A stretch of 39,948 bases of DNA from an uncultured Mycoplasmatota bacterium (GTDB lineage Bacteria; Bacillota_I; Bacilli_A; RF39; UBA660): contig URNW01000011.1 of the NCBI GenBank assembly GCA_900549285.1, positions 1-39,948 on the forward strand. The letters are read 5' to 3'. The notes beneath the pieces were generated by a model, which was given only the letters and a program-made list of their open reading frames with translations, searched no databases and was not told the DNA's origin. Within the stretch, counting starts at the first letter, position 1. Every line of letters starts with the position of its first letter. The translations under genes were made by a program, and so were the position numbers. Below, one piece after another: positions 9,399 to 18,124 of this stretch.

Positions 9399-9427
9399 AT
9401 TATATCACGTATACTATATTTAGTAAA
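9399..9427 (-). promoter_or_regulatory. Promoter with extended -10 for the gene at 8826-9356
   Basis: On the minus strand TTTACT (9427-9422) and TATAAT (9404-9399) are 17 bp apart, and TGA directly precedes the -10 as in extended -10 promoters. The predicted start lies about 35 nt upstream of the TTG codon. Confidence 0.65.
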
Positions 9428-9813
9428 TTGATGAAGCTGAAATCATTTTTTACAAAAGTAATTTTATGATAAATGATAGTTTGCATTTTTGAATCATATA
9501 ATCTACTTAATGAGAAATTTAGAGAATTAAAATATATATATGCTTGGAGATATAGAATATGTAAATTCAGCAATTCGTATAAAAGCACTATTAAACAGAC
9601 ATATATGAAAAAAATAAATTTAATAAACATTTCTAGCTACAATTTAATTCTTTATTTTCTTTTTGATTCTAGATCTACGCCAAAATTTTTACTATAGTAG
9701 TTGTAATTAATTAAATCTTTTACATTGACTTTTAACGAAATTAGCTATATCAAAACCATATAAATTTCCCTGTTCAACCTTATTATACTAACATTCATAA
9801 TTTCCTCTTTCAA
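9428..9813. other. Gene-poor AT-rich stretch
   Basis: About 390 bp with no supportable gene. Open frames of 74-76 codons exist on both strands over the same bases (around 9400-9697) but lack ribosome sites and recognisable domains. No RNA structure was recognised. It could be eroded coding sequence. Confidence 0.5.
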
Positions 9814-9845
9814 ATAAAATAAAAACTTAAATGTTAAAATTTAAG
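9814..9845 (-). terminator. Terminator of the rpmG-efp operon
   Basis: On the minus strand CTTAAAT and ATTTAAG (9845-9839, 9832-9826) pair around a 6-nt loop and are followed by TTTTTATTTTA. The efp stop codon is inside the stem. Confidence 0.65.
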
Positions 9846-10401
9846 CTCTTGATGAATATTTACCATCTTTTGTAGATACAATAATTTTTTCACCTGTACT
9901 AATAAATAGTGGAACTTTAACAATGTAGCCCGTTTCGATTTTAGCATCTTTTTGAGCATTGTTGGTTGTATTTCCTCTTACTGCAGGTTCTGTTTCTATT
10001 ACTTCATATTCTACTTTTTCTGGTAGAGTTATTCCTAAAATTTCTCCTTCATAATAATCAACTGTAATTTCCATTCCTTCTTTAATGAATTTTACTTGAT
10101 CTCCTAGAGTTTTGGTAGAAATTTCTATTTGTTCATAAGTATCATTGTTCATGAATACATAATTGTCTCCAGCGGAATATAGATATTGCATAGGCATTCT
10201 ATCGATATGAGCTTTAGATATTTTTATATTTGTATTATATGTATCCTCTGTAATAGAACCTGTACGCAGATTTCTTAGTTTCATACGTACAAATGCTGAA
10301 CCTTTTCCTGGTTTAACATGTTGAAATTCAACAATTTGATATAAATTATTATCCATAATAATTGTCATACCATTTTTAATATCGTTAATATTTATATTCA
10401 T
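9841..10401 (-). CDS. efp: Translation elongation factor P
   Basis: EF-P binds ribosomes stalled at proline runs between the P and E sites and speeds peptide bond formation. It is cytosolic. 186 residues, the normal family length, giving an N-terminal KOW-like domain and two OB domains. The conserved loop reads VKPGKGSAFVR, with the tip lysine at residue 33, the position modified in other bacteria. The EF-P core signature region is GITLPEKVEYEV. A longer in-frame extension (MEYLKKVRSES) exists, but the ATG at 10401 is chosen because GAGGAG precedes it at normal distance and family members start with this segment. It is the last gene after rpmG and a small ORF whose stop lies 4 bp upstream. 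Confidence 0.97.
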   Translation of the reverse strand: MNININDIKNGMTIIMDNNLYQIVEFQHVKPGKGSAFVRMKLRNLRTGSITEDTYNTNIKISKAHIDRMPMQYLYSAGDNYVFMNNDTYEQIEISTKTLGDQVKFIKEGMEITVDYYEGEILGITLPEKVEYEVIETEPAVRGNTTNNAQKDAKIETGYIVKVPLFISTGEKIIVSTKDGKYSSRA

Positions 10402-10405
10402 GCTC

Positions 10406-10564
10406 TCACTCCTCACTTTTTTTAAATATTCCAAATCTTTTTTTCTTTTTTCTTTCTAGTGATCGACTATCTATTTTATGATCTTCACTTCTTCCATAAA
10501 CCGCAATAATAGATGGATAATTTCTTACTAAAGGTTTTATTAGGCGGTGTACTTTCTTTTTCAT
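10406..10564 (-). CDS. Small basic protein between rpmG and efp, unrecognised
   Basis: 52 residues: MKKKVHRLIKPLVRNYPSII, then AVYGRSEDHK, then a strongly basic tail (ERKKKKRFGIFKK). It starts at ATG 10564-10562 with AAGGAAGGG somewhat far upstream (about 12 nt), and stops with TGA at 10408-10406, just before the efp start. The ribosome site of efp lies over its last codons. The spacing to rpmG is 28 bp, so all three are probably one transcript. Its charge and its ribosomal-gene neighbours suggest RNA or ribosome association, but this is inference only. It is too short for default gene callers. Confidence 0.55.
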   Translation of the reverse strand: MKKKVHRLIKPLVRNYPSIIAVYGRSEDHKIDSRSLERKKKKRFGIFKKSEE

Positions 10565-10592
10565 AATTTAAGAATCCCTTCCTTAATAATCT

Positions 10593-10757
10593 TTACTTCT
10601 TTTCTTTTACTGCTTGATGTTTATGACACTTCTTACAATACTTCTTAATTTCTAAACGATCAGGAGTATTCTTCTTGTTTTTACTTGTACATCTTAATTC
10701 TTCACCACATACTGTACATCTTAAAGTTACATAATTTCTATTTTCATTTTTTGCCAT
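10593..10757 (-). CDS. rpmG: 50S ribosomal protein L33
   Basis: A 54-residue large-subunit protein near the E site. It starts MAKNENRNYVTLRCTVCGEE and contains two Cys pairs (CTVC, CKKC), so it is the zinc-binding form of L33 rather than the Cys-free form found as a paralog in some Firmicutes. AAAAGGAGGTG is a very strong ribosome site. A promoter with an extended -10 lies directly upstream and reaches into the 3' end of the PBP gene. It heads the short rpmG / small ORF / efp operon. Confidence 0.97.
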   Translation of the reverse strand: MAKNENRNYVTLRCTVCGEELRCTSKNKKNTPDRLEIKKYCKKCHKHQAVKEKK

Positions 10758-10786
10758 AAAAACACCTCCTTTTATAAGCTAGTAGT

Positions 10787-10815
10787 ATTATATCATTAAA
10801 TTCTTAACTTGAAAA
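10787..10815 (-). promoter_or_regulatory. Promoter of rpmG-efp
   Basis: On the minus strand TATAAT (10792-10787) is preceded by TGA (extended -10). TTTTCA lies 17 bp further upstream, overlapping the end of the PBP gene. The first box is a weak match. Confidence 0.55.
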
Positions 10816-12765
10816 GAGAAAATCGTTTATCTTTCTTGCAATTAGACGATTTACAGGAGAACGATATGAATTTTTGCTATTTAAATTACTAGTATTAGGA
10901 CTTATTACTACGATAGAATACTTAGGATTATCATAGGGAGCATACATTAAAAAAGTATTGCTCAAAACATATGATTCTAATTTACCATCATAGTCATTAT
11001 CTATATATGATTCACTTGTTCCTGTTTTTCCCGCTGCTTTAATTTGAGAATTAATATACCAATATCCTGTTCCATGAGCCATTACATTTAAAAATCCCTC
11101 TTGAATTCTTTTTATATATTTTTCTTCTAAATTAACTTTATTCAATACTTTTATTTGGCTTTCTGCTAATACGTTGGTTCCCTCTTTAATGCTATTCATT
11201 AAATTTAATTTTAATCTTGTCCCATTATTAGCAATTGTATTAATATATTGGAGCAATTCTACTGGGGTATATAAATCATACTGCCCAATAGCTAAATTCA
11301 TTAAAAGATCAGGAGCTATTGTTGTTCCTTTTAACCCACTACTTTCATTTGGCAAATCAATCCCTGTGGTAGTACCAAGTCCAAATTCAGCAAAAGTTTC
11401 ACGATATTTTTGAAAATGTTCTTTTGTTGCTTCGGCTTTCATATTATAAGTATAATCATATCCCATAATTTTTAAAGCTATTATAAATTGATAATAATTA
11501 GAACTTAGAGCTAAGGCATCTATATCATTTAATACACCTAGCTTTTTATAAGAACATTTAGCTGGTATATTAGCTAGCTTTACACAACCATCAGTCATTT
11601 TACTTCCGATATCTATTACTTTATTTTGATATCCAACGGCCATAGATGCTCCTTTTACAGCACTTCCTACTGTATAAGCATTTTTAATTACATTAATACT
11701 AACATCTTGAAAGCTTTTTTCTTTTCCATTAGTAATTAAACGGATACCTGCAATGGCTTTTATAGCTCCTGTTGTAGGTTCACTAACTAGTGCATAACTT
11801 TCTTTATAAAATTCTGTATTAGCCGTTTTTTTAGCTTTTAACATTTCTTCTTTTATAATATTTTCTACTTCTAATTGAATATTAATATCTATTTCTAATA
11901 CTAAATCACTCCCCCTTTTAGCTTCACTCACTAATTCTAATGTATTATTATCTCCTACTTTATAAATTGCTTTTTCTCCTTTTAAATCCTCTTCATAGTA
12001 TTCTTCTAAGCCACTAATTCCAACTTTATCTGTTAAGCTATAACCCTTTTTTAACCAATCTGTTTTTTCTTTAGGAAGAGAATTGCTAATATCCCCTAAA
12101 ATGGTTTTTAAGGTATCTTCATACAGGTATTTTCTAGACCATTCAATTTCACCAAAAATTCCTGGTAAATTACTTTCTAAAATACTAGCATATATTTCAT
12201 CATTGACATTTTTTATTAAACATTTATTATCATAGCTATATCCTTCATTCATCAAATAATAAAAATAAGAACTGTACTTTTCTAGTTTGCTCATGTTATT
12301 TAACATACTATTTGTAATACGAGCTCGTTTTCTTTTTTCTAAATCATTTTTTGTTAATTTTCTTTCATTGTACATATTATATTCTTCAATCGTAATTAAT
12401 TCATTACATTTTTCAGCATACTTTACTAAATAAAAATCTTTTAGTTTGTTCTCATCATATTTATATTGATAATTTGTGAGTTTTACTAAAGACTCTGCAA
12501 TAAATAATTCTTCTTTTAAAGTAACATTTGATGGTTTATGATAATATATAGCATTTATTCCAATATTATCAACTAATACTTTGCCATTTGCATCTAAAAT
12601 TCTTCCTCTTGGAGCAGTAGAACCACTTACATACACCTCATTGATCAATCGTGCTTCATTTAAATAAAATTCCCGATTTTTGTATGCTAAATCATAGATA
12701 CGATATATAAAAAGTAAGAAAATAACTAATACTATACCAATTAGTAAAAATAACTTTTTAGGCAT
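10804..12765 (-). CDS. Class B penicillin-binding protein (peptidoglycan transpeptidase)
   Basis: Membrane-anchored DD-transpeptidase that cross-links peptidoglycan during elongation or division. 653 residues. An N-terminal helix (LFLLIGIVLVIFLLFIY) is followed by the pedestal domain, with the class B motif RGRILDANGKVL near 55-70. The transpeptidase domain shows all three active-site motifs: SAVK (catalytic Ser near 370), SSN (near 425) and KTGT (near 583). There are no PASTA repeats. An upstream ATG at 12777 lacks a ribosome site; the ATG at 12765 follows GGTGA and gives MPKKLFLL. The exact subtype (PBP2/MrdA-like or PBP2b/FtsI-like) cannot be settled. It is divergent from the DUF2624-like gene. 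Confidence 0.93.
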   Translation of the reverse strand: MPKKLFLLIGIVLVIFLLFIYRIYDLAYKNREFYLNEARLINEVYVSGSTAPRGRILDANGKVLVDNIGINAIYYHKPSNVTLKEELFIAESLVKLTNYQYKYDENKLKDFYLVKYAEKCNELITIEEYNMYNERKLTKNDLEKRKRARITNSMLNNMSKLEKYSSYFYYLMNEGYSYDNKCLIKNVNDEIYASILESNLPGIFGEIEWSRKYLYEDTLKTILGDISNSLPKEKTDWLKKGYSLTDKVGISGLEEYYEEDLKGEKAIYKVGDNNTLELVSEAKRGSDLVLEIDINIQLEVENIIKEEMLKAKKTANTEFYKESYALVSEPTTGAIKAIAGIRLITNGKEKSFQDVSINVIKNAYTVGSAVKGASMAVGYQNKVIDIGSKMTDGCVKLANIPAKCSYKKLGVLNDIDALALSSNYYQFIIALKIMGYDYTYNMKAEATKEHFQKYRETFAEFGLGTTTGIDLPNESSGLKGTTIAPDLLMNLAIGQYDLYTPVELLQYINTIANNGTRLKLNLMNSIKEGTNVLAESQIKVLNKVNLEEKYIKRIQEGFLNVMAHGTGYWYINSQIKAAGKTGTSESYIDNDYDGKLESYVLSNTFLMYAPYDNPKYSIVVISPNTSNLNSKNSYRSPVNRLIARKINDFLFSS

Positions 12766-12827
12766 ATAATTCACCATTATTAGTATTTAAAAAAATTATT
12801 TTTTCATACAATATATTAGGTGATATT

Positions 12828-13088
12828 ATGTATAATTTAATTAGAGCATATATGGGAAGAATGACAATTCAAGATGTAGAAAATTTTGCAATTAGTAAAA
12901 ATATTCATTTGAGTCAAAGTGAACTTTCTTTCGTTTATGAATTTATAACCAAAAATTGGGAACAAGTCATTAAGAATCCCACATTATTAGATCTAGATCG
13001 CTTTCAAAATCACTTTAGTGAAGAAAATTTTAAAAAAATTAAAAAATTATTTTTAGAATATAGCTCTCGTTATTCTTCTTTTATTTAG
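12828..13088 (+). CDS. DUF2624-like small protein
   Basis: 86 residues, helical, starting MYNLIRAYMGRMTIQDVENF. The pattern of an N-terminal helix, a short rule-like HLSQSELSFVYEFI segment and a C-terminal amphipathic helix (FKKIKKLFLEYSSRY) resembles the DUF2624/YqfT family. In B. subtilis yqfT lies next to the endonuclease IV gene yqfS. Here the neighbour is also endonuclease IV but in convergent orientation, which supports the assignment. The ribosome site is TTAGGTGAT before ATG. Function is unknown. One of very few plus-strand genes in the window. Confidence 0.65.
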   Translation: MYNLIRAYMGRMTIQDVENFAISKNIHLSQSELSFVYEFITKNWEQVIKNPTLLDLDRFQNHFSEENFKKIKKLFLEYSSRYSSFI

Positions 13089-13091
13089 ATT

Positions 13092-13121
13092 AGTTGCCCA
13101 TTTATTTTTGGCAGCTTTTTT
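13092..13121 (+). terminator. Terminator of the DUF2624-like gene
   Basis: AGTTGCC and GGCAGCT pair (one G-U) around an 11-nt loop and are followed by a T run, just after the stop codon and before the convergent nfo gene. Confidence 0.75.
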
Positions 13122-13132
13122 CTTTTATCATT

Positions 13133-14041
13133 TTATTTGTTATAAAATTTTCTAATATCTTTCATCATATTACGGTTAAACTTTCCTTCTTTTATCATAG
13201 CTATTTCAAATTTATAAGGAGGATATAATCTTTCTTTATCATCATCACTATTTCCTATATATGGAGTTTCTAGTATCTTAGGAACTTCTTTTAAGTCTTT
13301 ATGATTGATTATTTTTAATAAAGTGTCAAATCCAATTGTACCATAACCAATATTAGCATGGCGATCTTTATGGGCATTTAAAATATTTTTGCTATCATTT
13401 ACGTGAACACATTTTATATAATTAATTCCAATCATCTGATCAAATAAAGCTAAAAATTCATCAAATGATTCCATATTATATCCTGCATCATTTAAATGGC
13501 AAGTATCAATACAAACTCCTATTTTCTCTTTTTTTTCTACGTGATCTATTAAATATTTCATTTCATTTAATGTACAACCTAATTCCGTTCCTTTTCCTGC
13601 CATTGTCTCTAAAAGAATCATAACAGAAGTTTCTTTTTTTAATATTTGATTTAAAGCATATACAATATTATCCAAAGCAATATCTTTTTTTATTCCTACA
13701 CTAGATCCTGGGTGAAGAACAATATATTTTATCCCCATTTCTTCACATCTTATTAGCTCCTGAGATAAAAAGTTTATGCTAAAATCATACTTTCTTGCAT
13801 CTAAATTATTTGCTAAATTAACAATATAAGGAGCATGACATATTACTGTATTTATATCAATATTATTTTCTTCCATTAATTTTTTAGCTTCTAAGGTATT
13901 ATTTTTATCTATTGGCTTTCTTAAAGTATTTTGAGGAGCTCCTGTATAAAACATAAACGTATTTGCTCCATAACTTAAAGCTTCTTTTACACTTCCTAAA
14001 AGGCCATCTCGACCAAAAGATACATGTGAACCTATAATCAT
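13133..14041 (-). CDS. nfo: Endonuclease IV (apurinic/apyrimidinic endonuclease)
   Basis: A metal-dependent AP endonuclease that cuts 5' to abasic sites in base excision repair. 302 residues form one TIM-barrel domain. The metal-binding family motifs are all visible: GSHVSF at the start, ICHAPYIVNLA (near 64-74), LHPGS, LLETMAGKGTELG (near 145), CIDTCHLNDAGY (near 178), VHVNDSKN (near 212) and RHANIGYGTIGF (near 225). An upstream ATG at 14053 lacks a ribosome site, so the ATG at 14041 after GGTGATAAAA is used, matching the family start MIIGSHVSF. It is convergent with the DUF2624-like gene. Confidence 0.96.
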   Translation of the reverse strand: MIIGSHVSFGRDGLLGSVKEALSYGANTFMFYTGAPQNTLRKPIDKNNTLEAKKLMEENNIDINTVICHAPYIVNLANNLDARKYDFSINFLSQELIRCEEMGIKYIVLHPGSSVGIKKDIALDNIVYALNQILKKETSVMILLETMAGKGTELGCTLNEMKYLIDHVEKKEKIGVCIDTCHLNDAGYNMESFDEFLALFDQMIGINYIKCVHVNDSKNILNAHKDRHANIGYGTIGFDTLLKIINHKDLKEVPKILETPYIGNSDDDKERLYPPYKFEIAMIKEGKFNRNMMKDIRKFYNK

Positions 14042-14073
14042 TTTTATCACCATACTTATTATATAGTAAAAAA

Positions 14074-14101
14074 TTAAAAAAATCTAGTTTTTCACTAGAT
14101 T
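14074..14101 (-). terminator. Terminator of the pilin-like gene
   Basis: AATCTAGT and ACTAGATT (14101-14094, 14088-14081) form a perfect 8-bp stem with a 5-nt loop, followed on the minus strand by a T-rich run. The pilin stop codon is in the stem. Confidence 0.85.
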
Positions 14102-14525
14102 AATTCGTACTACAAACAGTAGAGGCATCTTCTGCTGAAGTTTCTACATCATCACTTGTAACATCTGGTTTTACCCCTTTAATCATATATTGACCATTAG
14201 ATAACCATATTTTATAAGTGTAATTTCCTGATTCATCTACTTCAATAGAAATACTTCCTGTATAATTTTCATCATTTTTTTCAATTAAACCAGAAGAAAT
14301 AATCTCATCATAGGTATAACATTTTGAACTTGAAGAATTTTCTTGGATATATAATGTCTGAGCTGCTTTTACTAAAGAATTAGCTTCCATTGCAAGTACT
14401 TGCTTTTTAGCACTATCAGCCATTGGTACAACTGCATTTGTCGCAATTAAAACAATTACAGATAATATTACTATTACACTCAATAATTCTACTAATGTAA
14501 AACCTTTTCTATTTAAATTCTTCAT
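14100..14525 (-). CDS. Type IV pilin-like (prepilin) protein
   Basis: 141 residues with a textbook class III signal: NRKGFTLVELLSVIVILSVI, cleaved by prepilin peptidase after Gly8 with Glu at +5 of the mature protein. After the hydrophobic helix comes a short globular part with two cysteines (SKCYTYDE and STVCSTN) that could form the disulphide loop typical of pilins. It could be a ComGC-type pseudopilin or a minor pilin. No assembly ATPase, platform protein or prepilin peptidase is in the window, so its machine is elsewhere. AAGGTGAAAAG is the ribosome site, and a strong promoter lies directly upstream, so it is transcribed alone. Confidence 0.88.
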   Translation of the reverse strand: MKNLNRKGFTLVELLSVIVILSVIVLIATNAVVPMADSAKKQVLAMEANSLVKAAQTLYIQENSSSSKCYTYDEIISSGLIEKNDENYTGSISIEVDESGNYTYKIWLSNGQYMIKGVKPDVTSDDVETSAEDASTVCSTN

Positions 14526-14544
14526 CTTTTCACCTTCTAGATTA

Positions 14545-14572
14545 ATTATATCAAAAATCTAATTTTAGTCAA
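14545..14572 (-). promoter_or_regulatory. Promoter of the pilin-like gene
   Basis: TTGACT (14572-14567) and TATAAT (14550-14545) on the minus strand are 16 bp apart, with TGA directly before the -10. One of the strongest promoter matches in the window. Confidence 0.75.
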
Positions 14573-14618
14573 CTCTTAAATCTTTAATTTAGACTGTTTC
14601 TTAAAAAAAATGTTGAAT

Positions 14619-15833
14619 TTAATTAAAAATATTGGAAATTGATATTTTTCTTCTATGTTCAATTGGTTCCCATTTTCTTGTTCTTTTAAATAAACATATT
14701 ATGTTAATAGGAAGCCAAGTTAAGATGAAATATGAAAAGCCAAATATACCTTTATAATGATCTTTTATTTTTTTATGAAGCATTTTAATAATAAATATAT
14801 TTAACAGTACACTACATAAATAAAAGAAAAGAAAGAAAATAATACTTGATATATTTATTGATACTTCTTTCATTATTATCCCTTCTAATAAATTGTATAT
14901 TATCATTATTAAGGGAAAGATAAAAGATATTACTTGAAATAAAGGAGCTAAGTAATATAATAAACAATCAAAAGAACAAAAATTAGCATTTCTCCAAAAA
15001 TCTTTTAGTAAACTCTTGCTATATCTTGTTAAACAGGCATAAGACCCACTACTCCATCTTTTTCTTTGACGATATGAAGTTTTGAAATTTGTAGGGTGTT
15101 CATCATAAGTTATAGCCTTACTATTAAAAGCAATCTGGATATGATTTAGAGAGCATATTCCTGTAAACTCACTGTCTTCAGTTAAAGTTTTTACGTGAAA
15201 TCCATATTTATCAATTACTTCTTTAGCAACGCAAAAACCTGTTCCATTAATGGCTGCTGATCTTTTTAAAGCCATACGAGACTTATTGTAAAAAAAGTTT
15301 TGGAGATAGTAAAACATGGTATAACTCCCTGTTAAATAATTATCACTGGGATTTTTAGCATCTCGAAATCCCTGAACTACGAGATATCCTTCATTTAATG
15401 ACTTGTTCATATGATATAAAAAATCTTTATGAGCAATATTATCGGCATCAAATATAACATAAGCATCATAGTTCTTATCTTTTAAATATTCAAAAGTATA
15501 TTTTAATACTTCCCCTTTACTTTTAGTAGCTTTTTCTAGTTTTATAATTTTTGCTTGTTTTTCACGAGCAATTTTTTCAGTTTCATCTGTACAATTATTA
15601 GGTATTACAAAACAATCATAACATTTTTTAGAGTAACTTTGAGCATATATACTTTCAATTAAGCTAGATATTACCTCTTCTTCATTTCGACATGGTATTA
15701 AAATAGCAAATTTGTGTTTTCTATTAGTTTTATTCTTATATTCAACTTTTTTAAAAGCAAATAAACCCGTTAATGCAAAATAGAGACTAAATAATAAACA
15801 AAAGATCATTACTACATTATAAATAATTATCAT
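14619..15833 (-). CDS. Membrane glycosyltransferase, GT2 family
   Basis: 404 residues. An N-terminal transmembrane helix precedes a cytosolic GT-A domain: KFAILIPCRNEEEVISSLIE at the start of the fold, the DxD-type metal site FDADN (near 128), the catalytic-base region TEDSEF (near 218), and RQRKRWSSGS (near 257), equivalent to the Q/RxxRW motif of processive GT2 enzymes. At least three C-terminal membrane helices follow. This arrangement fits synthesis or extension of a polysaccharide or lipid-linked sugar; the sugar is unknown. It begins 1 bp after the GntR stop codon and uses AAGGATG within that gene, so it is translated as part of the ABC-GntR operon. Confidence 0.9.
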   Translation of the reverse strand: MIIIYNVVMIFCLLFSLYFALTGLFAFKKVEYKNKTNRKHKFAILIPCRNEEEVISSLIESIYAQSYSKKCYDCFVIPNNCTDETEKIAREKQAKIIKLEKATKSKGEVLKYTFEYLKDKNYDAYVIFDADNIAHKDFLYHMNKSLNEGYLVVQGFRDAKNPSDNYLTGSYTMFYYLQNFFYNKSRMALKRSAAINGTGFCVAKEVIDKYGFHVKTLTEDSEFTGICSLNHIQIAFNSKAITYDEHPTNFKTSYRQRKRWSSGSYACLTRYSKSLLKDFWRNANFCSFDCLLYYLAPLFQVISFIFPLIMIIYNLLEGIIMKEVSINISSIIFFLFFYLCSVLLNIFIIKMLHKKIKDHYKGIFGFSYFILTWLPINIICLFKRTRKWEPIEHRRKISISNIFN

Positions 15834-15834
15834 T

Positions 15835-16188
15835 TTACTTCATCCTTTTTATTATTTCTTCCTTTGTTAAACCATAATTTTCCAGTTCTTTGGCTATTTC
15901 ATTTAATTTTTTTAATAGTTCTTCTTTTTTGATTTCTTTTGCTTTTTCTATATTATCACCAATAAATGTTCCTTTTGTAGATTTAGAAATAATTAAGCCA
16001 TTTTCTTCTAAAATATCATATGCTTTTTTTACAGTGTTGGGATTTATTCCTAAATCATAAGCAAGAGCGCGAACACTAGGTATTTGATAGCCTTTTTCTA
16101 AAATACCTAGTGTTATTTGCCTTTCTATTTCTTTTACTATTTGTTCATAGATTAGTTCCCTTTTTGAATAATCAATATTAATATTCAT
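15835..16188 (-). CDS. GntR-family regulator, YtrA type
   Basis: 117 residues: a winged HTH with the GntR pattern (ELIYEQIVKEIERQITLGIL, then IPSVRALAYDLGINPNTVKK, then YDILEENGLI) and a short helical tail (about 45 residues) in place of a large effector domain. That is the YtrA subfamily, whose members control neighbouring ABC transporter genes. An upstream ATG gives five extra residues; the ATG at 16188 is preferred because AAGGAG lies at normal distance. The start overlaps the end of the permease gene. The perfect dyad at 19014-19040, upstream of the whole operon, is its probable operator, giving autorepression (inference). Confidence 0.92.
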   Translation of the reverse strand: MNINIDYSKRELIYEQIVKEIERQITLGILEKGYQIPSVRALAYDLGINPNTVKKAYDILEENGLIISKSTKGTFIGDNIEKAKEIKKEELLKKLNEIAKELENYGLTKEEIIKRMK

Positions 16189-18124
16189 AAAGTTCTCCTT
16201 CATTTTGATATAGTTTTAATAGATCTTGATATTCTTCATTTTCTTCTACATTTTCTTTATATGTAGTAAATTCTTTTTTAAATTTTTCAATATCATTAAT
16301 AGTAACATTATAAGAGCGATTATAGTATGCTTTAATATTCATATTCTCTTTGGTAAGATCTATTTCGTTTTCAGTTTGTAAATAATGAAAAAAAGAATTT
16401 AAATTACTATTTATTACATAGTCAAATACATACATATCTAAATCTGTGAAAATGCCTTCTTTTTCATTACTTGGGCTAAAATAAAGATTATGGCTAGTTG
16501 TTGTTATATAGTTTATAAATTCATTATTTTGATAATTAATAATTTCTTTATATAATTCTTCAGTTAATTTAACTGGAATACCTGCTTTTTCATACTTATG
16601 ATGCTTATAACTATATAAATAAACTATTTCATTTGATGTTAAATTTTCTAAATCAAAATCATCTATTTTATTCTTATTATCTTTAATTTCTTCTCTTATT
16701 TTTTTAGTAATAGGAATAGAAATACCACAGTATTCTATATAATCTATATGATTATAATTTATATTTTTTCTTGCTTCTTCTTTGGCTTTTTGTTCTAATT
16801 GTAATACTAATGATTCTGGTATTTCTAAGCTAGTTAAATACTCATTTGAGCCTTCTTTCATGGTTACTTCGACCATATGATCTATATTATCTATATTTTT
16901 ATTTAGTGTCTCTTTTATTAATTCATGAATTAAATTTTGATCATTTATTTCTACTCCTTCATAAAGTATGCTGTCTACTTTTTTTATAACATGATCTTTG
17001 TTTTCTAAAACTTGAAAGCTAATTGCATAAATACCAGTATATACAAAGAATAAAAGAAGAGTTATTATAAGAGATTTTACTAATTTATAAATTTCTTTTC
17101 TAGTAATTAAATCATAAATAATAGAATAAATACTAAGAGCCACTATGGATATTAACCAACCAATACCTGTTGCTTCTTTTATAATAGCATAAGTAATAAA
17201 ACAGATTGGAAAAAGAGTAATTCCTTTTATTAAATAGTGAATGAATGGATTTTTAAAGCTAGTTTCATTATTTTCCATTTTTCTTTTCTTAAATGCAAAG
17301 TTTCCTATTACTACATAAACAATACTCAAAAGAAGCATTTTTATTAAGCTAGTTGTATTATATATTGTGGAATTATTAGAACTATTTCCTATCATTAATG
17401 GAGCTATAAAATTATAATTCATTTTATTGGTATAGTCTAATTTATATAAATTATCTAATAAATGTTCTTCACATTCAGTATCCCTATAACAATAATAATT
17501 TTTAGGTTTACAGGTTTCTTCATCACATGCTATATAATTATTGCTATGATAATCAGAAGAAAAATAATTGATAAAACAAAAATAAGGAACAGTAAATAAA
17601 ATAATCATTAAAACAACAAAACTTGTAATTAGATTCCCTGACAAAATAATAGCTAAATTGCTTACAACAAACATAAATATATAAGAGACAAGCCAAAAGA
17701 TAAAATAATCTAATAACATAGCAAAAGGAATTGTTAAATTAGAAAAAATCAAACTAAATAAACCAAAAATCAAAGTATTTATTAAAGTGTATATTAAAAT
17801 AATTAATATTCCACCTATAGTATTCGTAAAGTAAATACTTCTTCTATTAATTGGTTTTGACATTACAAAATCAACACTATTTTTTTTAAATATAAAACTA
17901 AATAAGGTAATAGATAATGATAAAGGAACAAATATAAGACCTACATAGGTCATAAAGCTTAATATATTAAAGTCAACTAATATTCTTTCGTTCGTGGTTA
18001 ATAAAACAATTAAAATGATCACATTGATAATAGGAATTATTCCTAAAAGAAAAGCAAGTAATCCTTTCGATTTTTTTACATTTTCTTTAAAGAAATTAAA
18101 ATTAAATAACGCTTTCAAATTCAT
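16178..18124 (-). CDS. ABC transporter membrane subunit (ABC-2/YtrC-like)
   Basis: 648 residues. The N-terminal part has at least six hydrophobic helices (for example GLLAFLLGIIPIINVIILIV and FVVLMIILFTVPYFCFI). A cysteine-rich extracytosolic loop follows (CDEETCKPKNYYC, DTECEEH), then more helices around 275-375, and a long charged C-terminal region of about 270 residues with no hydrophobic stretch, probably extracytosolic. This fits a large ABC-2-type exporter permease paired with the ATPase just upstream. The first 23 bp overlap the ATPase gene, with TTAGGAT as ribosome site, so the two are translationally coupled. The substrate is unknown; YtrA-type systems respond to cell-wall antibiotics in Bacillus. 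Confidence 0.85.
   Translation of the reverse strand: MNLKALFNFNFFKENVKKSKGLLAFLLGIIPIINVIILIVLLTTNERILVDFNILSFMTYVGLIFVPLSLSITLFSFIFKKNSVDFVMSKPINRRSIYFTNTIGGILIILIYTLINTLIFGLFSLIFSNLTIPFAMLLDYFIFWLVSYIFMFVVSNLAIILSGNLITSFVVLMIILFTVPYFCFINYFSSDYHSNNYIACDEETCKPKNYYCYRDTECEEHLLDNLYKLDYTNKMNYNFIAPLMIGNSSNNSTIYNTTSLIKMLLLSIVYVVIGNFAFKKRKMENNETSFKNPFIHYLIKGITLFPICFITYAIIKEATGIGWLISIVALSIYSIIYDLITRKEIYKLVKSLIITLLLFFVYTGIYAISFQVLENKDHVIKKVDSILYEGVEINDQNLIHELIKETLNKNIDNIDHMVEVTMKEGSNEYLTSLEIPESLVLQLEQKAKEEARKNINYNHIDYIEYCGISIPITKKIREEIKDNKNKIDDFDLENLTSNEIVYLYSYKHHKYEKAGIPVKLTEELYKEIINYQNNEFINYITTTSHNLYFSPSNEKEGIFTDLDMYVFDYVINSNLNSFFHYLQTENEIDLTKENMNIKAYYNRSYNVTINDIEKFKKEFTTYKENVEENEEYQDLLKLYQNEGELYEY

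Noticed and set aside
9400..9697. Two opposite ORFs of 74-76 codons in the gene-poor gap
   Set aside because: They overlap each other on opposite strands, have no ribosome site, and resemble nothing known.
10402..10434. EF-P starting 11 codons earlier (MEYLKKVRSES)
   Set aside because: The extra codons are read from the end of the basic 52-residue ORF; the ATG at 10401 has the ribosome site and matches the family start.
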